This document shows positions 1 to 5,415 of a stretch of DNA of 5,415 nt, piece by piece (within the stretch, counting starts at the first letter, position 1; every line of letters begins with the position of its first letter). Below the pieces are notes generated by a model, which worked only from the letters and a program-made list of their open reading frames with translations, was not told the origin of the DNA and made no database searches. The translations under genes were made by a program, and so were the position numbers. Source of the DNA: Micavibrio sp. (GTDB lineage: Bacteria; Pseudomonadota; Alphaproteobacteria; Micavibrionales; Micavibrionaceae); NCBI GenBank assembly GCA_027066695.1, contig JAMONE010000243.1:1-5415 (forward strand), read 5' to 3'.

Positions 1-82
1 AATAATAGCTAAAACCAGCATTAAGTGCCTGCATAACCACAAATACAGCAATAAAAATAACAATACTTTTATCTTTTTTCAT
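1..82 (-). CDS. N-terminus of a small membrane or secreted protein (partial)
   Basis: Reading the minus strand from the ATG at 82-80 gives an open frame of 27 codons that runs off the left edge. It starts MKKDKSIVIFIAVFVVMQAL and continues NAGFSYY. Two or three lysines followed by about 16 hydrophobic residues is the pattern of a signal peptide or an N-terminal transmembrane anchor, so the product is probably inserted in or exported across the inner membrane. An AGAGG Shine-Dalgarno sequence lies 6 bases upstream, which supports this start. The gene diverges from the Fe-S carrier gene. The family cannot be identified from so short a piece, and no function is proposed. Confidence 0.6.
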   Translation of the reverse strand, partial: MKKDKSIVIFIAVFVVMQALNAGFSYY

Positions 83-88
83 ATACAA

Positions 89-93
89 CCTCT
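89..93 (-). promoter_or_regulatory. Shine-Dalgarno site of the left-edge gene
   Basis: The minus strand reads AGAGG here, 6 bases before the ATG at 82. This is the main evidence that the truncated left-edge frame is a real gene. The site lies just outside the longer ATG-99 reading of the divergent Fe-S carrier. Confidence 0.55.
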
Positions 94-112
94 ATGCAAT
101 GGCAAAAAAAAT

Positions 113-118
113 ACTATA
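113..118 (-). promoter_or_regulatory. Possible -10 box for the left-edge gene
   Basis: The minus strand reads TATAGT, a 5/6 match to TATAAT, about 30 bases before the ATG at 82. That leaves room for a short leader containing the AGAGG site. I found no convincing -35 box at 16-18 bases upstream. It overlaps the forward -10 box at 117-122, so the two promoters could exclude each other. Confidence 0.3.
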
Positions 119-122
119 TAAT
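117..122 (+). promoter_or_regulatory. Perfect TATAAT -10 box, possible leaderless promoter of the Fe-S carrier
   Basis: TATAAT matches the sigma-70 consensus fully. If it is the -10 hexamer (-12 to -7), transcription would start at 129, which is the A of the second candidate ATG of the Fe-S carrier. That would give a leaderless mRNA and would explain why neither candidate start has a Shine-Dalgarno sequence. The -35 region with a 17-base spacer (94-99, ATGCAA) matches only 3/6, so the call rests on the -10 box and the geometry. Confidence 0.4.
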
Positions 123-128
123 CTTTCG

Positions 129-446
129 ATGAGCTTAAACATTAATGAAAGCGCAGTAAAGCGCGTAAATGAACTTCGCAAAGAACAGGGCAAGCAACGC
201 CTTATGCTGCGTGTGCGTGTGGAGGGTGGCGGCTGCTCTGGCTTTCAGTATAAATTAGAGCTAACTGAAAATACATCAAAGCAAGACACAATCTTCGCCG
301 ATACGGTTATCAGCGACGACATATCACTGGGATTTCTCGACGGCGCAAGCATTTCATTCGAGCGAGAGCTAGCTGGCTCAGAGTTTAAAATCACCAACCC
401 CAACGCTAAATCTGGCTGCGGCTGCGGTAGCTCATTTTCTGTTTAA
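129..446 (+). CDS. erpA: A-type Fe-S cluster carrier (HesB/IscA/ErpA family)
   Basis: This is a small cytoplasmic scaffold/carrier that receives [2Fe-2S] or [4Fe-4S] clusters and passes them to apo-enzymes. From ATG 129 the protein has 105 residues, close to IscA (107) and ErpA (114). The three cluster-binding cysteines of the family are present: C36 in GGGCSGFQY, and C97 and C99 in NPNAKSGCGCGSSFSV at the C-terminus. This tail and the GGGCSGFQY stretch resemble E. coli ErpA more than IscA, so the symbol is a best fit and not proven. An in-frame ATG at 99 would add 10 residues (MAKKILYNLS). I prefer 129 because MSLNINESAVKRV looks like the usual family N-terminus, and because a TATAAT box lies inside the longer version. 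Neither start has a ribosome site. No isc or suf gene is visible in the window. The stop codon overlaps the stop of the convergent carboxyltransferase gene. Confidence 0.9.
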   Translation: MSLNINESAVKRVNELRKEQGKQRLMLRVRVEGGGCSGFQYKLELTENTSKQDTIFADTVISDDISLGFLDGASISFERELAGSEFKITNPNAKSGCGCGSSFSV

Positions 447-2596
447 GACGGAGGCTCTGGTGCATCAAGCTCTTCCTCTGGCGATTCCAACGGCTCTTTT
501 GAAACCCATGGGTTTTCATCACATTTCGGAGCAGCAGCAATAGCATCCTCAAAACGCATACTAACATGAGACAACCCCCCATCCTTAGGATCTGCAACAA
601 GTTTTGTTTTTGCCCCTGGGGTATTAAAGGCATATATATCAAGGATAGGCATGTCCGAGAGCATAACCTCAATTCCCGTTGGTTTTTTAACAAAATCAGG
701 AACACCCTTTGCATCCACACCCAGTTTTTCTGCCATTTCGACTATATGCTTATTAACGCAACTAGCAACCTCCACACCAAGATTTTCTTCCTTCAAGTAA
801 TCAGAAATCCTATCAACTGTATCCTTAATGCCATTTTCCAAATCACCTGCATATTTATCAGGATTATTTAAATTCGCATGATAACCCATACGCACTCTTT
901 TCAATTCAATCATGCCATAAGCAACCGAATATATCGCAGCTTCAAGATCAGCACCATGCTCATGCAACAAACCATCTTTTTGGAAATCAGCGTGAGGCTC
1001 TTTGGCTTTTAAAGCCTCTATCTCTCCTTTAACAAATGCAGAACCTTTCAAACAACTTGCCATATACAAGACTTGATCATCTGTTGGCTCTTCCACTTTA
1101 TCTGCTTTTTCCATAAATTCACGCATATCAGATGCCATATCAATGCCGCCTGCTTCTACTATTTTCTTAATAGCAGCTTCTATGCGAGTATTCATTATTT
1201 CCTTTTTTGCATTCGGCAAAGTAGACGGCGAATCTTCAATCGGCTCTGGCTCTAAAACCTTATCCAAACCAGCCAACTCCAATGCTCGCTTTTGCAGCTT
1301 TGGATCGGCATCATCAGAAACTTTTCCTAACCCACCTGTTAAATAAAGAATAGTTGGATTTGTAAGCACTTTAAATTGCGTAACATTAGCTACCATATCC
1401 TTTGGGCAATCAGCATCTAAATTAATTTCATCCCGCGCATTCAATATAGCAGCCGCAATATCTTGTCCCGCCTGCACACTTTGCAGCATAGCATGCGGAG
1501 TTACATTAGTAGTATAGCCCAAAGCCTCTCTATTTCTTTTCTGCTGATAATATGTTAATTCATGTGCCAAATCTAAATCACACTCAAGCTTTTCAGCGAT
1601 GAAAGATGTCATATCCATATTCCTAAGAGCAGGAATAGCGCCGCCCGCATCGCCCGCCCCATAAGCTGCATCAAGCAAGCTTTTACCAAATTTCAGCTCA
1701 TTACCAGAATTTCGCCCTCTAACTAAAATAGCCGCGACCGCATCCGCATCAATAACATCAAAATTAATTCCTTGAGGAACGCGCGCGCGCAATGTTTCAC
1801 TATCTGAATTTTTCATGGAATGAATAAACATCCCGAGACTAGGCTGCGCCGTTGACCCGCCCATAACATCAGGTAAAAGATCAACGCAACCCACGCCAGC
1901 TTCTACCCCAGCCAATAAAGATTGAATACCAAACCCATATGTATCATGGGTATGCAAAGATATTTCCTGATCAAAACGTTCTTTAAGGCCTGTTATAAAT
2001 GCATATACAAAATCACGATTTAAATCACCATTGGCGTTCTTAGCATAAAACCCTCTGTGCCCAGTTTCTACAAGCTGCTCGGCATGTCTATACAGCCCAT
2101 CAAGAATTTTTTGCTGTCCCACCTTACCGCTTGGGTTTCTCTGAATACAAATACCCCCTTGCGTCCAGATATTAAATCCTTCATCACGCAATTCCTTTGT
2201 AATTTGTGGAATTAAACGCATATGACGAATATCATTCATACCATGAAAATTTTGTAACTCATTCACACCTATCTCTGCATGTCTTTTTACAAGACATTTA
2301 AGAGCATCTGGCCCTTGCACATCATAGGAAAGCCCATAATGACCACGAAAAAGCATAGATTTCGTAACATCGTCACCAACATGATCACACACTGCCGCTA
2401 CATATGGCAACGGATCAATTCCATTAGACACAAGCAAATCAAACCACGTTCCCCCGCCTACCTGAACTTTTGTAACACCATAATCTCTGATATTTTTGAT
2501 AGGTGCCAACACATCTTCAATTGGAACAGGCCCTGTAACAGACTGATGCCAATCTCTTATTGTAAGCTGCACATTAACTGGATTATTATTACTCAT
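443..2596 (-). CDS. OadA/PYCB-like carboxyltransferase lacking a biotinyl domain
   Basis: This predicted soluble enzyme of 717 residues is related to the carboxyltransferase chain of oxaloacetate decarboxylase, pyruvate carboxylase and transcarboxylase, which moves CO2 between biotin and a 2-oxo acid. The TIM-barrel part covers about residues 10-270. RDWHQS (14-19) matches RDAHQS, with a metal-binding Asp and the following Gln. GGGTWFD (47-53) matches WGGATFD, and LFRG (82-85) holds the substrate Arg. Lys186 in YAKNANG matches the carboxylated Lys of the family's KDMAG motif. HTHDTYG (215-221) gives the HxH metal ligands, and STAQP (248-252) matches TSQP with its catalytic Thr. Residues about 280-430 resemble a divergent PYC_OADA domain. 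The rest, about 431-717, is soluble, helix-rich in appearance and ends in an acidic, proline-rich tail. It contains no AMKM-type biotinylation motif, whereas most OadA/PYCB proteins end in one. The carrier would have to be a separate protein, as in transcarboxylase, or the chemistry differs. ATG 2596 is chosen over GTG 2605 because AGGGG lies 8 bases before it. No biotin carboxylase gene is in the window. Confidence 0.82.
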   Translation of the reverse strand: MSNNNPVNVQLTIRDWHQSVTGPVPIEDVLAPIKNIRDYGVTKVQVGGGTWFDLLVSNGIDPLPYVAAVCDHVGDDVTKSMLFRGHYGLSYDVQGPDALKCLVKRHAEIGVNELQNFHGMNDIRHMRLIPQITKELRDEGFNIWTQGGICIQRNPSGKVGQQKILDGLYRHAEQLVETGHRGFYAKNANGDLNRDFVYAFITGLKERFDQEISLHTHDTYGFGIQSLLAGVEAGVGCVDLLPDVMGGSTAQPSLGMFIHSMKNSDSETLRARVPQGINFDVIDADAVAAILVRGRNSGNELKFGKSLLDAAYGAGDAGGAIPALRNMDMTSFIAEKLECDLDLAHELTYYQQKRNREALGYTTNVTPHAMLQSVQAGQDIAAAILNARDEINLDADCPKDMVANVTQFKVLTNPTILYLTGGLGKVSDDADPKLQKRALELAGLDKVLEPEPIEDSPSTLPNAKKEIMNTRIEAAIKKIVEAGGIDMASDMREFMEKADKVEEPTDDQVLYMASCLKGSAFVKGEIEALKAKEPHADFQKDGLLHEHGADLEAAIYSVAYGMIELKRVRMGYHANLNNPDKYAGDLENGIKDTVDRISDYLKEENLGVEVASCVNKHIVEMAEKLGVDAKGVPDFVKKPTGIEVMLSDMPILDIYAFNTPGAKTKLVADPKDGGLSHVSMRFEDAIAAAPKCDENPWVSKEPLESPEEELDAPEPPS

Positions 2597-2604
2597 TATT
2601 ATCA

Positions 2605-2609
2605 CCCCT
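2605..2609 (-). promoter_or_regulatory. Shine-Dalgarno site of the carboxyltransferase gene
   Basis: The minus strand reads AGGGG, followed by TGATAATA and then ATG at 2596, a spacing of 8 bases. It decides the start. The upstream in-frame GTG at 2605-2603 overlaps this site and so is unlikely to be used. Confidence 0.65.
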
Positions 2610-2649
2610 AATACTTATATTTCATAACATATTTTAAATACTAACATCT

Positions 2650-2677
2650 TTTACATTAATTCCATAAAGCTTGTCAA
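2650..2677 (-). promoter_or_regulatory. Sigma-70-type promoter of the carboxyltransferase gene
   Basis: On the minus strand a perfect TTGACA -35 box (2677-2672) is followed, after 16 bases, by TGTAAA (2655-2650), a 4/6 match to TATAAT. Transcription would begin near 2643, giving a leader of about 45 bases before the ATG at 2596 that includes the AGGGG site. The -35 box is strong and the -10 box is mediocre. The surroundings are AT-rich, as expected of a promoter. Confidence 0.5.
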
Positions 2678-2743
2678 GAAATAGAGGGCACAACGAGTAA
2701 ATAGAAATAAAGCCCCCCCAAAAAAAATCGCTAAACATTATTC

Positions 2744-2771
2744 TTGCCTGATATTGCCGCTGTGGTAGTTT
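2744..2771 (+). promoter_or_regulatory. Weak candidate promoter of the permease-polysaccharide operon
   Basis: TTGCCT (2744-2749, 4/6 to TTGACA) is followed, after 16 bases, by TAGTTT (2766-2771, 3/6 to TATAAT). The predicted start falls at about 2778, the A of the permease ATG, so the geometry would be leaderless. This fits the lack of a Shine-Dalgarno sequence there, but both boxes are poor. An alternative TTGTCA at 2671-2676 has only a TAAATA 21 bases downstream, which is too far. Confidence 0.18.
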
Positions 2772-2777
2772 TCAAAG

Positions 2778-3626
2778 ATGGATATAATTGCAGATATATT
2801 ACCGTTGATCGGCATGTTAATTTGTCTGGGCGCGGTGGCTGGTTTTATGGCTGGTTTGCTTGGTATTGGCGGTGGAATAATTCTTGTTCCAGGGCTGTAT
2901 TTTGCTTTCAGCTATTTACAGCCGAATATGGGTTTTGACGCGGCGCATTTAATGCATATTTCTGTGGGAACGTCCCTTGCAATTATTGTTCCGACAGGCT
3001 TATCTTCTGCGCTTGCTCATCATAGGCGTGGCAGCGTTGATTTTGGCTTAGTTCTTAATATCGGTATTGGTATTATTGGCGGAGTTGCAGTTGCTACGTG
3101 GGTGGTAACGGGGCTGAACGCTAATGCGATGAAGATTATATTTGCGAGCGTTATTTTGATTTTATCTATGGTTATGATTTTTAACCCCGTGCGCTTTAAA
3201 ATTAGCGATGAAAAGCTGGCTCAACCATTTATCGGTTTTGCTGGATTTTTTATTGGCCTAATATCAGCTTTAGCGGGGATTGGCGGAGCAACATTAAGTG
3301 TCCCTTATATGAGCCTGCACGGTGTATCTATGCGAAAATCCGTTGGCAGTGCATCGGCAATAGGCGTTGTTATTGCTGTTCCCGCTGCTATTGGTTTTAT
3401 GTTTATAGGGGCGCAAGTTGATAATTTACCGCCATATTCTATTGGCTATATTAATGTAATGGCTTGGGCGTTTATCGTTATTACCAGCGTTATATTTGCC
3501 CCTCTTGGCGCGCGCGTGGCTCATAAGATTAGCGTTAGGAAATTGAAGATTGTCTTTGCTGTTTTTATGATGATAGTTGCGTTTAATATTTGGCATGAGA
3601 TTTGGTGGGCTAATAAGTTTTGGTAA
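2778..3626 (+). CDS. TauE/SafE-family membrane anion permease
   Basis: This is an inner-membrane protein of 282 residues, a normal length for the family (PF01925). Known or proposed members move sulfite, sulfoacetate or other small anions out of the cell; the substrate here is not visible from sequence. The two internal repeats are clear. The first has GLLGIGGGIILVPGL (26-40), GTSLAIIVPTGLSSALAHH (64-82) and then RRGSVDF (83-89). The second has ALAGIGGATLSVPYMSLHG (164-182) and SVGSASAIGVVIAVPAAIGF (188-207). About eight hydrophobic spans can be seen, near 8-40, 62-80, 90-112, 117-136, 149-175, 190-211, 225-243 and 255-272. The ATG at 2778 is the first in-frame ATG after the stop at 2766-2768; only CAAAG precedes it, so its ribosome site is weak. 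Its last 7 bases overlap the polymerase gene, so it is probably the first gene of the operon. Confidence 0.9.
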   Translation: MDIIADILPLIGMLICLGAVAGFMAGLLGIGGGIILVPGLYFAFSYLQPNMGFDAAHLMHISVGTSLAIIVPTGLSSALAHHRRGSVDFGLVLNIGIGIIGGVAVATWVVTGLNANAMKIIFASVILILSMVMIFNPVRFKISDEKLAQPFIGFAGFFIGLISALAGIGGATLSVPYMSLHGVSMRKSVGSASAIGVVIAVPAAIGFMFIGAQVDNLPPYSIGYINVMAWAFIVITSVIFAPLGARVAHKISVRKLKIVFAVFMMIVAFNIWHEIWWANKFW

Positions 3627-4816
3627 ATGTTAATTCATATGATTATCGCGCTATATGCCTTGTTTGTGCATGTATGATATATGCGGTTTTTGGCTCTCCT
3701 ACACCTAATAATGTCGGAGTTATAGAGCTGCTTGTTGGCGGGCTGCTAGCCCTTAGCATTGGCGCGGGTCGCGTGCGTGATGTTTTCATGCACCGCTACA
3801 AATCACGGTTTTGGAAAAGTGCGGGGCAGTTATTTATTATCTATGGCCTGTCAGTTCCGCTGCTTATCGGGGTGATATCAGGAAATAATTTAACTGTGAT
3901 GCTGCGCGATATTATTCCATTTTTATTCTTATTTATGCCGATGTTCTTGCTGCCGCTTTTGCGGGCTCGCCCCTATTATTTCAGGAGCATATTGCTTGCG
4001 ATTTTGATGGTTGGGTTATTATTTTCGCTGCGCTCAATAATGATGCGGTTTTATGGCCGTTGTTTTATTGATTGCCCTGATGAGCTGTTATATCTGGAGA
4101 ATATGCCAACGGTTTTATTTACGTGTCTCTTGATGATTGGCGCGGCGATGAGCTTTATTATGCGTGGCTTAAAATTTAAAAATATTGCTGTGTTTGTTAT
4201 TTTAATAGCTCTAAGTCTTATACCTATTGCTGCTATGGCGAGTACTTTGCAGCGCGCTAGCCTTGGTGCTTTAGCGTTTTATATTGTGCTTATTCAGGGG
4301 TATTTCTTCTATAAATCGCCGCGCCGTGCAACTATATTGCTTATTATCGGAGTGATAACTGCGCTTATTATAAATATTTCATTCTCGTCTTTATTTACAT
4401 CATTGTTAGATAAAACTCAAAGCGTTGGCTTGAATATGCGACCGCAGGAATTTTTTGCAGTGTGGGATGCGGTTTCGGCTAATCCTATGACATTTTTATT
4501 TGGTATAGGTTGGGGCGGGCAATTTTATTCCCCTGCGGTTGGCGGGCTTAGCGTTAATTTCACACATAATTTTTTCAGTTTCTTAATGTTAAAAACAGGG
4601 CTTATAGGAGTTATGTGCTGCATCGCTTATATAGCGGGGCTTTTAGAGCGATTATCACGGGTTATCCTAAAAAATCCTGTATTTGGCATGGCTCTTGCAG
4701 CTCCGATCTTGATTGATTTGACGCTTTATGCGAGTTTTAAATCGCTGGATTTTGGCTTAGTGCTTTTGCTGATTTCTGGCTCTTTGGTGTATTTTAGAGA
4801 TTATATGGATGAGTAG
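3620..4816 (+). CDS. O-antigen polymerase/ligase-like membrane protein (Wzy/WaaL type)
   Basis: This predicted polytopic inner-membrane protein of 398 residues has about ten hydrophobic spans. Proteins of this type either polymerise lipid-linked oligosaccharide repeats (Wzy) or transfer finished O-antigen to lipid A-core (WaaL) on the periplasmic side. The typical Wzy_C features are present: QRASLGAL (211-218) with a basic residue, and a periplasmic loop with R274 and W282 in NMRPQEFFAVWDAVSANP (272-289). That loop continues to GIGWGG (295-300) and H316-N317 in NFTHNFFSFLMLKTGLIG (313-330). Sequence alone does not separate polymerase from ligase. The next gene being a glycosyltransferase supports a surface polysaccharide role. 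The start is uncertain. TTG 3620 overlaps the permease by 7 bases, with a loose GGTGGG 10 bases upstream. The next in-frame ATG (3674) would cut into the first hydrophobic span, so TTG is preferred. Confidence 0.83.
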   Translation: MVNVNSYDYRAICLVCACMIYAVFGSPTPNNVGVIELLVGGLLALSIGAGRVRDVFMHRYKSRFWKSAGQLFIIYGLSVPLLIGVISGNNLTVMLRDIIPFLFLFMPMFLLPLLRARPYYFRSILLAILMVGLLFSLRSIMMRFYGRCFIDCPDELLYLENMPTVLFTCLLMIGAAMSFIMRGLKFKNIAVFVILIALSLIPIAAMASTLQRASLGALAFYIVLIQGYFFYKSPRRATILLIIGVITALIINISFSSLFTSLLDKTQSVGLNMRPQEFFAVWDAVSANPMTFLFGIGWGGQFYSPAVGGLSVNFTHNFFSFLMLKTGLIGVMCCIAYIAGLLERLSRVILKNPVFGMALAAPILIDLTLYASFKSLDFGLVLLLISGSLVYFRDYMDE

Positions 4817-5415
4817 TAAACCAACAATATTATTTATGAACCGAGTATATCCGCCTGTGCGCGGCGCAACTGGCCGAATATTAAGGGATTTGGCGCAGGC
4901 TTTTGTGGGCGCAGGGTGGGATGTTACGGTGATTTCCTCTGGCGAAAATGCAGGTGAGGAGATAGAGGGCGGGGTGCGTATTATCCGCGTTAAATCAAGC
5001 GATAGGCCGCGTAGCTCTATGGCTTATATGCTTATATGGGTGAAGATGCTGATTGCTGCTCTGCGCTTAGCGCCGCATAATGTTTTGGTTACACTTAGTG
5101 ATCCGCCAATTATTATTGTGGCGGGACGCATTATTGCTAGGGTGAAAAAATGTAGCCATATAAATTGGTGTCAAGATTTATACCCTGATATTTTGCCTGC
5201 TCTTGATATAAAAATGCCGATATTTTTGATGAAGTGGTTTAGAGCGCATCGCATAAAAGCCATGAAATCTTGTGATAAGATCATCGTTGTCGGACGATGC
5301 ATGACAAAGCGTCTTGTGCTGGAGGGGATTAATGCGCAGAAAATAGCTATGATTGCTAATTGGCCGAATTTAGAGCTGATAGATCCGCAAAGCTCTGATA
5401 ATAGCGGGATTGCCT
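4809..5415 (+). CDS. GT4-family glycosyltransferase, WcaI/WbuB-like (3' end missing)
   Basis: An open frame starts at ATG 4809 and is still open at the window edge, giving 202 residues, about the N-terminal half of a GT-B enzyme of roughly 400. Such enzymes transfer a sugar from a nucleotide-sugar to a lipid-linked or growing glycan at the cytoplasmic face of the membrane. Visible landmarks are ILFMNRVYPPVRGATGRIL (7-25), the first beta strand with the acceptor-side loop; VTLSDPP (94-100); and INWCQDLYPDILPAL (118-132), the WcaI/WbuB-type QDLYPD motif. A further landmark is IIVVGRCMTKRLVLEGI (158-174) followed by IANWPN (183-188), matching the usual hinge region before the donor domain. The donor-binding EX7E region lies beyond the edge, so sugar specificity cannot be guessed. 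The gene overlaps the polymerase by 8 bases; a weak AGAGA lies 8 bases before the ATG. Confidence 0.87.
   Translation, partial: MSSKPTILFMNRVYPPVRGATGRILRDLAQAFVGAGWDVTVISSGENAGEEIEGGVRIIRVKSSDRPRSSMAYMLIWVKMLIAALRLAPHNVLVTLSDPPIIIVAGRIIARVKKCSHINWCQDLYPDILPALDIKMPIFLMKWFRAHRIKAMKSCDKIIVVGRCMTKRLVLEGINAQKIAMIANWPNLELIDPQSSDNSGIA

Noticed and set aside
360..380. Inverted repeat GAGC...GCTC around AGCTAGCT near the end of the Fe-S carrier
   Set aside because: The stem is short, lies inside conserved coding sequence and has no T-run after it, so it does not qualify as a terminator.
406..720. Open frame on the minus strand encoding about 104 residues
   Set aside because: It lies in another frame of the carboxyltransferase gene, is rich in Leu/Arg with low complexity, and has no recognisable motif; it is a shadow.
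566..871. Open plus-strand frame opposite the carboxyltransferase gene, and similar ones at 1073-1346 and 2279-2611
   Set aside because: They are antisense to a well-supported coding region, have Cys/Phe/Ile/His-rich compositions typical of reverse-strand noise, and show no ribosome sites or domains.
1780..1790. Alternating CGCGCGCGCGC run, a possible Z-DNA or repeat element
   Set aside because: It is only 11 bases and simply encodes Arg-Ala-Arg in the carboxyltransferase.
2711..2728. C-run followed by A-run as a transcription terminator
   Set aside because: There is no hairpin on either strand, and both flanking genes point away from it, so no terminator is needed there.
2744..2938. 64-residue frame starting at TTG 2744
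   Set aside because: It overlaps the start of the permease in another frame; the permease frame has clear family motifs, so this one is a shadow.

Overview
The window is moderately AT-rich bacterial chromosome with four complete genes, two genes cut by the window edges, and little non-coding DNA. Three things suggest a Gram-negative proteobacterium: an ErpA/IscA-type Fe-S protein, a Wzy/WaaL-type polysaccharide polymerase, and a WcaI/WbuB-like GT4 glycosyltransferase. An AT-rich alphaproteobacterium is my best guess, but it rests on general resemblance and not on a marker gene.

Left part (1-446): a truncated minus-strand gene starts at 82 and encodes a protein with an N-terminal hydrophobic segment. 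It diverges from an A-type Fe-S carrier (stop at 446). The short gap holds overlapping TATA-like elements for both directions. The forward -10 sits at the exact distance expected for a leaderless Fe-S carrier mRNA starting at 129.

Centre (443-2596, minus): a 717-residue relative of the carboxyltransferase chain of oxaloacetate decarboxylase / pyruvate carboxylase (OadA/PYCB). Most catalytic landmarks are present, but the usual C-terminal biotinyl domain is missing. In its place is a long soluble region that I do not recognise. The gene ends tail-to-tail with the Fe-S carrier, and the two stop codons share the bases TTAA. Its upstream region has a clear Shine-Dalgarno sequence and a perfect TTGACA -35 box.

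Right part (2778-5415, plus): a compact operon of a TauE/SafE-family anion permease, an O-antigen polymerase/ligase-like membrane protein and a GT4 glycosyltransferase that runs off the window. Consecutive genes overlap by 7 and 8 bases, so they are probably transcribed and translated together. The last two point to a surface polysaccharide locus. The permease may export a small anion linked to that pathway, or may simply be co-transcribed.

I see no rRNA, tRNA, CRISPR, insertion sequence or phage gene. The most unusual item is the biotin-domain-less carboxyltransferase. Nothing else looks like a new multi-gene system.
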